DNA of 64,000 nucleotides from Acidobacteriota bacterium (GCA_003224085.1 QHYK01000102.1:42967-106966); one strand, 5' to 3'; shown: positions 19,001-27,593, counted from the first letter of the stretch. The notes: generated by a model not told the origin, from the letters alone. A program made the numbers and translations.

Positions 19001-19072
19001 GCCATGCGCCTCGGCATTTCCAAACCCGAAGAAGCCTCCGGCAGTCGCAAGAAGAAATCCGACGACGATTGA
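16013..19072 (+). CDS. YVTN beta-propeller / phosphoesterase-family fusion, secreted
   Basis: This ~1019-residue exported protein has a signal peptide MTRRFFAGLVLTTLFF. Residues ~100-430 form a YVTN-type propeller (TGLAVTRDGATLVVANNLGDS, LFVANSNADSVSVIDT, LYIANAHSNAV). The C-terminal half is a phosphoesterase-family domain (PF04185 type): IKHVVYIIKENRTYDQVFGD, SPDGHNWATAAFSTDYVD, FPNDHTTG and VVEDDAQAGPDHVDSHR carry the metal and phosphate ligands. This is the 'bifunctional YVTN/alkaline phosphatase family' layout common in Acidobacteria and Planctomycetes. I chose ATG 16013, which has AGGG seven bases upstream and begins the signal peptide, over ATG 15971. The substrate is unknown. Confidence 0.85.
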   Translation: MTRRFFAGLVLTTLFFPVVTKGQQQPAGEGRPITPAGSLVIDAATRLPAVGAMPMTVLRSPDNLGRGGKGRYLLVVNSGFGVQFSEATNRAQQSIAVIDLNANPEPLVIQNVYFPTPQSANVGVAFGPGGSSDGSFPLYVSGGFENKVWVFRFDAKAPAPVQPPSPGPDTKVRAPFFEVSNSGEVSAKDYNHGKAALYPTGLAVTRDGATLVVANNLGDSVTLVRNLQGERKMQRLDLHHSANPNENIYPYGVVLLEDGKKARAYVSCWNDSSVAVISLNGKAAVEKFIGVDRHPTAMLLNAEGTRLFVANSNADSVSVIDTGSDQEIERIGVRLAENALPGSSPEGVALSEDEKTLYIANAHSNAVAVASLSEKARGGKSPTTNGDAAKSKILGFIPSGQYPSAVAVADGKLFIGNGKGTGFEPSSMRVSNSGRTPNPPNAAFPANKGKNRQGGQYSGSIVSGNISVVALPDEPTLARYTQQTMQNDGLLNFAPPKLFAGDSPIKHVVYIIKENRTYDQVFGDVQTSGDGHPADGEPAFAIFGDSETARRPDGTRQAVTPNHHALAQRFGLFDRFFVNSEASPDGHNWATAAFSTDYVDKSFRWNYSDRGRTYDFEGYNRLPDYEPPSELQLDRFHGDALAALTDLLENHLPYRRGFMDLAEPKTLYLWDAAARAGLTYRNYGEFVTVISANDVDAAKRRRHKDYPDISKAVRDLPNKASLADHHSPSFRSFDVTAPDSMTVDCYQAALSSPQNDAAVTEDNSNANCKGNSRFGEWLAEFRGFVAQREAGKPDLMPALTVLRFPNDHTTGIKKGFPTPQFMVADNDYAVGRLVEAISSSAYWKDTAIFVVEDDAQAGPDHVDSHRSSGLAISAYNKPGALIHAFHSTVSMIRTIELLLGISPMNQLDASAIPMDIFQDQPDWTPYKAVLPTIAADNFLSGKPKDKATAEWMKKTTQQDFAHADMADPQTLNAIIWFACRGGGSKVPESAVLPAYQAMRLGISKPEEASGSRKKKSDDD

Positions 19073-19084
19073 TTCGAAAGCGTC

Positions 19085-19108
19085 CTTTTCGTTTTCGTTT
19101 TCGTTTTC
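19085..19108. repeat. Hexamer tandem repeat (GTTTTC)x4
   Basis: Four tandem hexamers sit just after the phosphoesterase stop codon. This is a low-complexity tract with no visible gene function; it could vary in copy number. Confidence 0.6.
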
Positions 19109-19283
19109 ATCTTCATCTAACCAGGCTCCGATCCGTCGCAGTTTGTCGAACTGGGCGCCCAACGTGCCCCTCCGGACTTTTCTTGGCCGATTAGCGGGTT
19201 TTCCCCCAATTGACGCCTAGCGTTTCCCCGGATACATCTCGCTTACTCTCAGATGTGTGGTCTCGTGCCCGTGGAGGTTGCCC

Positions 19284-22200
19284 ATGCGGGTGGATATTTG
19301 TGTTTGCCTCAGAGGGTCGCGCGCCCTGTTCATGCTCTTGTCATTCATGGCTTTAGCGGCTTCCGGTACGGCCAGCGCGCAGACGACTGCTGGCTCCATC
19401 ACCGGAAGTGTCGTCGATCCGCAACAGGCAGGGGTTCCCAGTGCCAAGATCACGATCAAAAATGCGGCCACGAACGCCGTCTACACCACCGAAACGGATC
19501 GGCAGGGACGCTTTGTATTTCCCGTGCTTTTGCCGGCCGTGTACGGCTTGGAGGTTCAGGCTTCCGGGTTCAAGAAGTTTGAGCAGGCCAATGTGGTGCT
19601 GAACGCCAACAGCGCGCTTAACGTGGGCACGCTGCCGTTGCAGGTCGGCGCGGTCTCGGACACCATCGAAGTCACCGCTCAAGGCGCGCAACTCGAGACC
19701 GAAACGGCACAGCGCTCCGAAGACATCGTCGGCACGCAGCTCCACAACATCGAAGTCAACGGCCGCTCCCCGCTCTTCATGTTGCGGCTAATCCCGGGCA
19801 TTTATTCGCCAAACGACTACTCCCAATCCAACGTGAACTTTGGAAGCAACTACGTCAACGGCTCGCGCAGCAATCAAGCCAATGTCACGCTCAACGGCGC
19901 GGGCAACGTGGATACCGGCTCCAACGGCAGTTCACTGGTGACCGTCAGCCTCGACTGCCTCCAGGAGTTTCAGGTGCTAACCTCGAATTACCAGTCGCAA
20001 TATGGCCGCTCCGCAGGCGCTCAGATTTCCCTGGTCACCAAGAGCGGCACGCAGTCCTTTCACGGCAGCGGATACGAGTACTACCGCGACAGAAGCCTCA
20101 ACGCCAACAACTGGATCAACAACCGCGATCACTTGCCTGTCCAGCAGTATCACTACAACGATTTCGGCTTCACCGTGGGCGGCCCCATTTACATTCCCGG
20201 AAAATTCAACGTAGCCAAGGACAAGCTGTTTTTCTTCTTCGCCAACGAGTGGCAGCACCAGCTGTTCCCGCAATCCCAGAAACTGGTCACCGTTCCCACG
20301 GCGCTCGAGCGGCAAGGCGATTTTTCTCAAAGCGTAGACAAAAATGGCAAGCCAGTGGTCATCAAAAATCCCTTTAATAACGGGCAGCCTTTTCCGGGCA
20401 ACGTAATTCCGCAAAGCATGCGCTCCCCCGCTGGCCTCGCCATCCTGAACATCTATCCGCTGCCAAACGACGCCAGTGCAGGCAACAAAGGTTTCAACTA
20501 CCAGTCGCAGATTTCCGATCAGATACCGCGTCTCGAAGACCTCGTTCGCATCGACTACAACGCCGGCCCACGTTGGCGCTTCTTCGGCAGCTATGTGTTG
20601 AACCATCAGGATCAAGTGTCCTACTACGGGTCGTTCGTGCTCGGCGCAAATTTTCCCGTCGTGCCCATTTCGGATAACCGCCCCGGCCGGATGATCACCC
20701 TGAATGCCACCACTCTCGTCAGCCCTTCCACCACCAACGAAGCGAGCTTCGACATCGGCCACAACCAGATCGATATTGATCCCACGGTTAAAGGGGGCAT
20801 GACGCGGACGGCGCTCAAACTGACCGCCCTCAACACGCTCTATCCTCCTAACGCCGACTACGTTCCGAGTTTCTCTTTTGGCGGCACGCGCATCGACCAC
20901 AGCCCCAGCTTTGGCACCTCCAACGCACCCTTCTACAACTACAACACCACCATCGAGGCCATCGACAACTTCAGCAAAATCTTGAACCAGCACACCATTA
21001 AGACAGGAGCTTACATCCAGCGCAGCCGCAAAGACCAAACCACCTTCGCGCCTTCGAACGGAAGCGTCAATTTTGGCGACGACCCAAACAATCCCTTGGA
21101 CAGCGGGTTTGGCTGGGCCAACGCCGCCCTCGGCATCTTCGACTCTTATACCCAGGCTTCCAAGTACGCCACGGGCATGTATCGCTACACGAATGTCGAG
21201 GGCTACATCCAGGATACCTGGAGGCTAAACTCGCGCCTGACTCTGGATTATGGTCTGCGCCTCTCCTGGATTCAGCCGCAGTTCGACGCTTCGCTGCAAA
21301 CCTCGAATTTCCTTCCCGGCAAGTGGGATCCCTCCCAAGCGCCGCGCCTGTACTATCCCGGTTTCGATGCCAATGGCAACAAAATCGCGATTGATCCCGC
21401 AACGGAACAGACCGCTCCATTAGGCGCCATCGGCACGATCGTTCCCAATAGCGGCAACCGGCTCAACGGCGTCTTCCAGGCCGGGCACGGCATCAGCAAA
21501 TATCTAATAGCCAGTCCCGGCATCCTGTTGGGGCCACGCGTTGGCTTCGCTTATGACGTGACCGGCCGCCACAATTTTGTTGTCCGCGCCGGCGGTGGCG
21601 TCTTTTACGATCGCTACCAGGGCAACGAAATCTTCTCGGAGCTGCAGAATCCGCCCACCACCTTCGTGCCCACTCTCTACTATGGCCAACTCTCCAACGT
21701 CAGCGTGAACAATGCTTTTATCGGCCCGAGTTCCTTGCAGGCGCTCTCGTACTCGGGAAACGTGCCCACGGTCTACAATTTCAGTCTTGGGATCCAGACA
21801 AAGCTGCCCTGGGAGATGACTCTAGACACGTCCTACGTCGGTTCGCTCTCACGCCACCTGATCTTGCTCCGCAATCTCAACCCCGTGCCTTACGGCGCCA
21901 CGTTCTTGCCTCAGAACCAGGATCCTACGAAAGTGAAAGCCAATCCCGCCGCTACGCTTGGCTCCAACGCCCTGCCCGCGCAGTTCCTGGTTCCCCACAT
22001 TGGCTTTGGCAACAGCATCGCCGAGCATGATTTCGGCGGCAATGCCAACTACAACTCCCTCCAGGTCAACCTCAACCGGCGTTTCGCCAAGGGCCTTTTC
22101 TTTGGGGTGGCCTACACCTTCAGCAAATGTATGGACGTCGGGGATAGCGACGGCAGCTATCAACGCATTGACCAGTACAATCATCTGGCCAACTACGCGC

Positions 22201-22829
22201 GCTGCGGCTTCAACGTCACCCACAACTTTGCCGCGAACTACGTCTACAATTTCCCGAATGTTCCGCGCGCGATTTCCAATCCGTTGACCAAAGCGATGTT
22301 CAATGACTGGCAGATTTCCGGCTTCACGAGCTTTATTTCCGGCCAGCCTGTAGGTGTCGGCTTCAGCATTCCTAACATCGGCAGCCCGCAAATCACCGGC
22401 TCTTACACCGAAGGCCCGCGCGTTGCCCTCACCGGCCAGCCGGTCACGACCGGCTCGAGCAATCCCTATGACCGCATCAATCCCGCGGCGTTCACCATTC
22501 CGCCGGTCGGCAGCATCGGCTTGGATTCCCCCCGGTATCTCCTCACCGGCCCCGGCGTCAACGACTGGGACATGTCGCTCTTGAAAGGCATCCCCTTGCA
22601 TGAAAGCGTGACGCTCCAACTTCGCTTTGACGCCTTCAACGTCTTCAATCACACGCAGTTCAGCGGCTACAACGCCACCATCAATTTCACCAGCCGGACG
22701 GATCCCACTCCCACCAATTTGCCCTACGATTCCTCCGGCAACTTGGTGAACGCCAAGAACGGATTTGGAGCTATCAGCGCCGTGCGTCCCCCGCGTATCA
22801 TGCAGCTCGTCGCGCGCTTTGTGTTCTGA
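19284..22829 (+). CDS. Oar-like TonB-dependent receptor with N-terminal carboxypeptidase-regulatory domain
   Basis: This outer-membrane receptor of ~1181 residues is of the large family expanded in Acidobacteria. It has a signal peptide ending ASGTASA, a CarboxypepD_reg-like domain (SITGSVVDPQQAGVPSAKI...FVFPVLLPAVYGLEVQASGF), a plug (VNGRSPLFMLRLIPGIYS, LDCLQEFQVLTSNYQSQYGRS) and a 22-strand-type barrel ending LVARFVF, the usual terminal aromatic. I chose ATG 19284 with a GAGG ribosome-binding site 6-8 bases upstream over ATG 19257. The substrate is unknown; Oar-like proteins are often linked to polymer or carbohydrate uptake. No TonB/ExbB is nearby. It lies 211 bp downstream of the phosphoesterase gene on the same strand. 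Confidence 0.88.
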   Translation: MRVDICVCLRGSRALFMLLSFMALAASGTASAQTTAGSITGSVVDPQQAGVPSAKITIKNAATNAVYTTETDRQGRFVFPVLLPAVYGLEVQASGFKKFEQANVVLNANSALNVGTLPLQVGAVSDTIEVTAQGAQLETETAQRSEDIVGTQLHNIEVNGRSPLFMLRLIPGIYSPNDYSQSNVNFGSNYVNGSRSNQANVTLNGAGNVDTGSNGSSLVTVSLDCLQEFQVLTSNYQSQYGRSAGAQISLVTKSGTQSFHGSGYEYYRDRSLNANNWINNRDHLPVQQYHYNDFGFTVGGPIYIPGKFNVAKDKLFFFFANEWQHQLFPQSQKLVTVPTALERQGDFSQSVDKNGKPVVIKNPFNNGQPFPGNVIPQSMRSPAGLAILNIYPLPNDASAGNKGFNYQSQISDQIPRLEDLVRIDYNAGPRWRFFGSYVLNHQDQVSYYGSFVLGANFPVVPISDNRPGRMITLNATTLVSPSTTNEASFDIGHNQIDIDPTVKGGMTRTALKLTALNTLYPPNADYVPSFSFGGTRIDHSPSFGTSNAPFYNYNTTIEAIDNFSKILNQHTIKTGAYIQRSRKDQTTFAPSNGSVNFGDDPNNPLDSGFGWANAALGIFDSYTQASKYATGMYRYTNVEGYIQDTWRLNSRLTLDYGLRLSWIQPQFDASLQTSNFLPGKWDPSQAPRLYYPGFDANGNKIAIDPATEQTAPLGAIGTIVPNSGNRLNGVFQAGHGISKYLIASPGILLGPRVGFAYDVTGRHNFVVRAGGGVFYDRYQGNEIFSELQNPPTTFVPTLYYGQLSNVSVNNAFIGPSSLQALSYSGNVPTVYNFSLGIQTKLPWEMTLDTSYVGSLSRHLILLRNLNPVPYGATFLPQNQDPTKVKANPAATLGSNALPAQFLVPHIGFGNSIAEHDFGGNANYNSLQVNLNRRFAKGLFFGVAYTFSKCMDVGDSDGSYQRIDQYNHLANYARCGFNVTHNFAANYVYNFPNVPRAISNPLTKAMFNDWQISGFTSFISGQPVGVGFSIPNIGSPQITGSYTEGPRVALTGQPVTTGSSNPYDRINPAAFTIPPVGSIGLDSPRYLLTGPGVNDWDMSLLKGIPLHESVTLQLRFDAFNVFNHTQFSGYNATINFTSRTDPTPTNLPYDSSGNLVNAKNGFGAISAVRPPRIMQLVARFVF

Positions 22830-22967
22830 ATCCTGGTCCGCGGGCGGTAAGAACAAATTCGAACGGTTAGCTCAGGACATCGGTCTTAGCTTAGTGGGGC
22901 GACCTCGAAAAACCTTGACAGGCCACGGGAAGACCATCCTGCCGCACTGAAGCACTCGGGCCCTAAA

Positions 22968-23903
22968 CTAAACCGCGGTGACAAAATTTCCATCGAGCGC
23001 AACGTAGCCGTACGCCATGCGCGGGGTGTTAAACGCGAAGCCCGGATTGCCGTGACGATCGAGGAGAATAAGCCCTCCGTGGCCATGCGTGCGTTTTGCC
23101 AGCAGATGAACGGCCTCTCGCGCGGCGACTTTTGCCGTCGTGACGTCGCAAGAAGTTCTCGCGGAAGAGTCCACGCAAATCTCCGACTGACGCAAGAAAT
23201 CCACTGCCGCCTTGGCCATCACGATTTTCATGATCGCTTCGCCATAGCCGGTGCAGGACACGCCGCCCGCTTCGGAATCCGCGTAGCATCCGCAACCGAT
23301 GAGCGGGGAATCACCCACGCGCCCCGGAAGCTTGCAGCAAGTCCCGCCGGTGGAAGTCGCGGCAAACAGGTTTCCTTCCTTATCGAGCGCCACGGCGCCC
23401 ACGGTTCCTTGTTCGTGTCCGCGATGGTGCTCGGCGGCGTGCTTGTCATTTTTGCACTTAAGCCAAGCCTCTCGCTCCGCTTCGCTGATTAAATCCTCGG
23501 GATCGCACAGCGCAATTCCTTGTTCTTTCGCAAATCGTTCCGCGCCCTCTCCAACCACCATCATGTGCGGGCATTTCTCCAGAATTGCTCGAGCCACCCG
23601 AATCGGATTCTTCACGCGTTCGAGGGTCGAAGCGGCCCCGGCCCGCAGCGTCGCGCCGTTCATCACCATGGCATCGCATTCCACGCGCCCGTCCAGGTTC
23701 AGGTGCGAGCCGTAGCCCGCATCGAAAGCCGGATCATCTTCGAGCACCATGACGGTGGCCTCGATGGCGTCGAGTGCGTGCCCGCCCCTGGAAAGAATGG
23801 ACCAGCCTCTTCTGAGCGCCCGCTCGCAACCGGACTTGCAGGCGTCTATGGCTTCGTCAGGAATATTCCACGCGCCGCCGTGAACGATCAGCGACGGTTT
23901 CAT
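22968..23903 (-). CDS. iaaA: Isoaspartyl peptidase / L-asparaginase (Ntn-hydrolase, plant type)
   Basis: This 311-residue N-terminal-nucleophile hydrolase removes isoaspartyl residues from peptides and hydrolyses asparagine. Family marks are IVHGGAWNIP at the N-terminus, LEDDPAFDAGYGSHLN, the autocleavage/nucleophile Thr in HEQGTVGAVALD (about residue 168), and STGGTCCKLPGRVGDSPLIG. The precursor should be cut before that Thr to give alpha and beta chains. Length is normal for the family. It lies 18 bp downstream of greA on the same strand, so they may be co-transcribed. Confidence 0.92.
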   Translation of the reverse strand: MKPSLIVHGGAWNIPDEAIDACKSGCERALRRGWSILSRGGHALDAIEATVMVLEDDPAFDAGYGSHLNLDGRVECDAMVMNGATLRAGAASTLERVKNPIRVARAILEKCPHMMVVGEGAERFAKEQGIALCDPEDLISEAEREAWLKCKNDKHAAEHHRGHEQGTVGAVALDKEGNLFAATSTGGTCCKLPGRVGDSPLIGCGCYADSEAGGVSCTGYGEAIMKIVMAKAAVDFLRQSEICVDSSARTSCDVTTAKVAAREAVHLLAKRTHGHGGLILLDRHGNPGFAFNTPRMAYGYVALDGNFVTAV

Positions 23904-23921
23904 CGGGGGTAGACCGGGAGG

Positions 23922-24401
23922 TTATTCACGCTCGTGAATAGTCGCAAGCTCCACGACTGCAAACTCTTTTTTGCCCGCTGGGGTGGCGACTTCAATCTCG
24001 TCGCCAACTTTCCGGTTTAGCAGCGCCCGGCCAATCGGCGAGTTCGTGGAGATGAGGCCCTTTTCGGCGTCGGCCTCTTCGCTGCTCACGAGCTTGTATT
24101 CGACTTTCACGTCGCGAGCAACGTCGAGAACGACGATCCTCGACCCGTACCCCGAGCGGTCCTTCGGAATGTTGTTCAGATTGAGCATCCCGAGGTCGCC
24201 CATGCGCTTCTTCAGTTGCGCGATTTTCGCGTTGACGTACGTCTGCCGCTCTTTGGCGAACTTGTATTCGGCATTCTCGGAAAGGTCGCCGTGCGCCCGC
24301 GCGACGGCGATTTCCTTGGGAAGCTCGATGTTCAGCTCGTGCGAGAGGTGGTCGATTTCTTCCTGAAGCTTCTTTTTGATTTTTGCCAGCGGATCGGACA
24401 T
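23922..24401 (-). CDS. greA: Transcription elongation factor GreA
   Basis: This 159-residue factor rescues backtracked RNA polymerase by stimulating transcript cleavage. The N-terminal coiled coil includes the conserved tip HGDLSENAEYKFAKERQ, whose Asp/Glu coordinate the catalytic magnesium. The C-terminal FKBP-like domain has SPIGRALLNRKVGDEIEVATPAGKKEF. I chose ATG 24401 (MSDPLAKIKKKL) because it gives the standard length; the open frame runs 35 basic residues further upstream (to 24506) but that extension is unlike GreA. Identification is firm. Confidence 0.93.
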   Translation of the reverse strand: MSDPLAKIKKKLQEEIDHLSHELNIELPKEIAVARAHGDLSENAEYKFAKERQTYVNAKIAQLKKRMGDLGMLNLNNIPKDRSGYGSRIVVLDVARDVKVEYKLVSSEEADAEKGLISTNSPIGRALLNRKVGDEIEVATPAGKKEFAVVELATIHERE

Positions 24402-24831
24402 GGTCTTCTGCCTGCGACGCTTTGTAAGTTTGTCGCGTGCGGAGTCTTTGCCGCGCCCCGAACCCTTGGAGAGCTCTGAGCTCTTGTGGCGCGAATCCTT
24501 GCGCACGGAATCCTTGCGTATTCAAAAATACGGCGGAGTCCGGGAAGCACGGATTGTGCCCTGAACTCCGCGTGCACACCATTATAAATGCGGGGGCGTC
24601 GAGGCCACAAGGGGAGTGCAAGAGTAGACGAGCCTATGCCCGCACGGTCGGGCTGCAAGAGGCACTCCAAACGCCGGCAATTCACAAGGGGAGACGTATA
24701 ACCCTTTAGCGCTCACGGCATACTACTAAAAGATGTGCAAAAAGACATGGATTAGAGGATTCACCCTATTGCGTTGGCCGTGCGGAGGAGCAGAGTAGGG
24801 CCATCCTAGTTCTAGGAGGACGGTCACCCTT
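24402..24831. other. Intergenic region between greA and a PilZ gene
   Basis: 430 bases with no convincing gene. The first ~100 bases are open in the greA frame but code a Lys/Arg/Ser-rich run unlike the family. The divergent promoters for greA (minus) and the PilZ gene (plus) must lie here. An AGGAGGA ribosome-binding site sits near the right end at about 24815. Confidence 0.4.
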
Positions 24832-25407
24832 ATGAGTTTATTGGGAGCCTTCCGGGAATCATTGGGAAGTTCGTCCCCAGCCCGCCCAGCTCGACGCCTC
24901 CGCAGACCTGACCTCGCAAACGGCCAATCGAGCTCGCGGGGGGCGGGCCGCAGGGAAGACCGCAGCAAGCAAAAGCTTAAGCTATGGCTCTCGCGCGGAG
25001 AGGAGCCGATGTTCGGGGAACTCACCTCGACGGAAAACGTGAGTTCTTGCGGCGTACGCGTTCGGACCGAACTATCCTGGAAACCGGGTACCCATGTGTT
25101 TGTGAGGCCCTCGAGGGGCAAAGTTTGGACGCGTGCGAGAGTTGCCTACTGCCAGAGGCTGGAACCCAAAACCCATGCGCTGGGGCTGGAGTTTTACAGG
25201 GCGGCGCACCGGTACAACGTGACATTTCGCTGCGTCAACTGCGGGAGGCATGAGGCGTCCGCGAACTTTCGTAGCGACCAGCCGGAGCGCCAGGACCAGA
25301 TTAAGGCGCGAATCTATCGGGTTCAATGTGCCGGATGCGGCTGGAAAGGCGAGGCTTGCGGATTCTCTGCCGTTCGCATATTGCGGTACAAAAGCAGAGA
25401 GGCCTAG
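24832..25407 (+). CDS. PilZ domain fused to a C-terminal zinc ribbon
   Basis: This 191-residue protein begins with a disordered Arg/Ser/Pro-rich stretch (~1-40). A PilZ domain follows, with RREDRSKQKL (RxxxR) and ENVSSCGVRV (NxSxxG) and a hydrophobic FVRP...HALGLEF ending. The C-terminal third carries two CxxC knuckles (CVNCGR and CAGCGWKG), so it is a treble-clef or zinc-ribbon-like module. Both c-di-GMP motifs are intact, so binding is plausible. A PilZ-zinc-ribbon combination suggests coupling of the second messenger to a nucleic acid or protein partner. AGGAGG lies about 12 bases before the ATG, a long spacing. Confidence 0.7.
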   Translation: MSLLGAFRESLGSSSPARPARRLRRPDLANGQSSSRGAGRREDRSKQKLKLWLSRGEEPMFGELTSTENVSSCGVRVRTELSWKPGTHVFVRPSRGKVWTRARVAYCQRLEPKTHALGLEFYRAAHRYNVTFRCVNCGRHEASANFRSDQPERQDQIKARIYRVQCAGCGWKGEACGFSAVRILRYKSREA

Positions 25408-25467
25408 GGGCGCCGCCAAGGGGAACGCCCCGTTCGTGCTGCCCTGAATGCAAGAAGGCCAACTAGG

Positions 25468-25501
25468 CAAGGGCTTCGCCCTTGATATCCCTGCGGGATA
25501 T
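25468..25501. terminator. Two abutting hairpins between convergent genes
   Basis: CAAGGGC-TTC-GCCCTTG (25468-25484) is followed without a gap by ATATCCC-TGC-GGGATAT (25485-25501). Both stems are perfect 7-mers with 3-nt loops. They lie between the PilZ gene (+) and the four-helix-bundle gene (-) and could act as a bidirectional terminator or be a REP-like repeat unit. Confidence 0.55.
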
Positions 25502-25513
25502 GGAAGTCAGCAG

Positions 25514-25888
25514 TCAGGATTCAGAAGCCAGAATGGCAGACGCATAAGCGTTGAGCAAGCGGCTGACTTCTTCCAGTAAAGTTGTCAGACTGCCGGTGTC
25601 GCCGTATCCCAGGTCTTGCGCCAGGATCAAGTAATAGCGACTCTCCTCCAGCGAACCCTCGGCCATATTCATATAGCGTGCTTTGTCCGCTTTCCCACGC
25701 CGACGAAATCCTTCGGCGATGTTGGCCGGAACCGAGACTGCTGCTCGTCGCATTTGTAGCGCCAAGCCGTAAGTTTCCGTTTTCGGGAAGCCCGCCGTGA
25801 ACGAGTAGACCGCCAGCACCAACTCGTGCGCTTTGCGCCACACCACAAGGTCCTGAAAAGTCCGCGCCGCAACTCTCGGGGCAGTCAT
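25514..25888 (-). CDS. Four-helix-bundle protein (23S rRNA intervening-sequence type)
   Basis: This 124-residue all-helical protein has the family pattern FQDLVVWRKAHELVLAVY...FPKTETYGLALQMRRAAVSVPANIAEGFRR...YMNMAEGSLEESRYYLILAQDLGY. These 'four helix bundle' proteins (TIGR02436 type) were first seen in intervening sequences of spirochaete 23S rRNA and are now widespread, often near mobile elements; their function is unresolved. I chose ATG 25888; the frame extends to a TTG at 25921. It is divergent from the large orphan protein that starts 57 bp away at 25945. Confidence 0.85.
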   Translation of the reverse strand: MTAPRVAARTFQDLVVWRKAHELVLAVYSFTAGFPKTETYGLALQMRRAAVSVPANIAEGFRRRGKADKARYMNMAEGSLEESRYYLILAQDLGYGDTGSLTTLLEEVSRLLNAYASAILASES

Positions 25889-25944
25889 AAACAGAGAGGC
25901 GTTCAGTGAGGTATGCTCCAAGTATCTCAGGCCTGGAGGACCCC

Positions 25945-27561
25945 ATGAACGCCTTTTACGAACACCATAAGAATAACATCCGTTTCGCCTACCGTTGCTT
26001 CGATCGCATCTTGCTTCATGCCGCGATTCAGCCCTTTCAACAACCAGAGCGTGCCGTCGGCTTTTTCGACTTCTATCGCCAGATCTATCCCGTCAGTCGG
26101 CAACTGCTGCGCGACATCTCCACCCAGTATCACAATTGGGTCAAGAACCGCTCCCAGAAATGGCGTGTACCCATTCAAGAAGATCCCCCAGGCCGGCGCG
26201 ATGACTTTGTGGAGCGCTACTTCCAACGTGCCCAACCCGATCAGGTTGTAGCCATTATCAAAGCACGTGAGCCCGCCACCTACATGACCGCCATCGGGAA
26301 AGACGATCGTTGGCATCTCGAGATGAAGCGGCGTTGGGTCGATCAATATAACTTCTATGTCCAGGACTCCCATTGGGGACGAATGTTCGTACGGGTTTGC
26401 CCCTATTTCCCTTTCTCCGCCCGTGTCTGTCTCAATCAGCATTACTGGCTGGCCCTGCGCCTACAGGAGCGTGGCATTCGGTTTCGACAGTGTGCTAACG
26501 CCTTCTTGCAGTGCTCCGATCCGAAAGCCCTGCAGAAACTAGCGGATTCCCTCACGGCCGACGATCTGATCACCTGTGCACAGAAATGGCTGGCCAGCTT
26601 CACTCCCTTTTTCACCGCCGAGGAGAGAGAGCACGCCGGGGTTCAGCACCGACTGTTTTTCGCACAGGTAGAATTCTGTGACAATTTGATCTTCCGTCGT
26701 CGCGCTGCCGTCGATGCTCTTGAGCAACGGCTCCTCGACGCCAATCGCAGCATTGGTCAACCCAACAAACTCACCCTGATCTTCGGCCGCCGCATCACTC
26801 GCCGTCACGCCGGCAAACTCCAGACCGTGATCGAGGATCTGAATCTACCCAACCCGGTGATCCGCAGCCACTACCGCAAAGGTTTCCTCAAGCAATACGT
26901 CCGCGATCGCTTCCTCCTCCGCACCGAATCTGCAACCAACAATATCTCTACCGATTACGGCATCGGCAAGGCGGTGGAGAATCTTCCCGAATTGCGAATG
27001 CGGCTTCACGGCATCATCGACCGCTATCTGGAAGTGCAGCAAGATATCTTGGAAACCTTTGTGGACCGCGAGGAACTTCGTCAACTCACCCAGCCCACGC
27101 TGCTTCCCAACGGCAGACGCATTCCTGGTCTGAAGCTCGACCAGCCTCGGCAGCTGGCCCTCATGCACTCCCTGGTGCGCTTCTGCTACCTCGCCGCCGA
27201 AGGCACCTTCACTACCCGCGACTTATATCCACAGACCCTGCAGGCACTCCAGGTGACACCGGAAGAGTACAAGCTTGGATCCCTCCGTTATGATCTCTGG
27301 AAGCTGCGCGCCAAGGGCTTAGTGGAAAAGATTCCTCATTCCCGTCGCTACCGGCTTCTCCCCCACGGCTATCAAATCTGCCTGGTATTCCTCAAGCTCT
27401 ACGAAAAAATCTATGCGCCGATAACTGCCGGCATTCTGCAGCCCTTCGCTGCGGACCAATCCATTCCCAAAGAAAAGATCACGGCTCTCGATCGTCGATA
27501 TACTGCCGTGATTGAGGCGCTCGACGACCTCGTCGAGGCTGTCGGTTTGAAAGCAGCCTAA
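25945..27561 (+). CDS. Large conserved protein with C-terminal winged-helix-like segment, possibly mobile
   Basis: This 538-residue protein starts at ATG 25945 behind a strong GGAGGA site; an in-frame ATG at 25906 is unlikely. Features: NAFYEHHKNNIRFAYRCFDRILL at the N-terminus, a basic region (FGRRITRRHAGKLQTVIEDL), and a C-terminal YKLGSLRYDLWKLRAKGLVEKIPHSRRYRL that looks like a winged helix. From memory this is a conserved family found in several copies in unrelated soil and anaerobic genomes, which hints at a mobile origin, but I see no DDE or Tyr/Ser recombinase signature and no terminal inverted repeats. I do not assign a function. It is followed by a 7-bp hairpin. Confidence 0.6.
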   Translation: MNAFYEHHKNNIRFAYRCFDRILLHAAIQPFQQPERAVGFFDFYRQIYPVSRQLLRDISTQYHNWVKNRSQKWRVPIQEDPPGRRDDFVERYFQRAQPDQVVAIIKAREPATYMTAIGKDDRWHLEMKRRWVDQYNFYVQDSHWGRMFVRVCPYFPFSARVCLNQHYWLALRLQERGIRFRQCANAFLQCSDPKALQKLADSLTADDLITCAQKWLASFTPFFTAEEREHAGVQHRLFFAQVEFCDNLIFRRRAAVDALEQRLLDANRSIGQPNKLTLIFGRRITRRHAGKLQTVIEDLNLPNPVIRSHYRKGFLKQYVRDRFLLRTESATNNISTDYGIGKAVENLPELRMRLHGIIDRYLEVQQDILETFVDREELRQLTQPTLLPNGRRIPGLKLDQPRQLALMHSLVRFCYLAAEGTFTTRDLYPQTLQALQVTPEEYKLGSLRYDLWKLRAKGLVEKIPHSRRYRLLPHGYQICLVFLKLYEKIYAPITAGILQPFAADQSIPKEKITALDRRYTAVIEALDDLVEAVGLKAA

Positions 27562-27574
27562 GAAGGCAAGCATT

Positions 27575-27593
27575 ACGAGAACGAAATTCTCGT
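27575..27593 (+). terminator. Hairpin after the large orphan gene
   Basis: ACGAGAA-CGAAA-TTCTCGT, a perfect 7-bp stem with a 5-nt loop, begins 14 bases after the stop codon. It lacks a long T-run, so it is a weak intrinsic terminator. Confidence 0.4.

Noticed and set aside
19977..21038. 353-codon minus-strand open frame
   Set aside because: Antisense to the TonB-dependent receptor; Val/Glu/Gly-rich composition with no family features.
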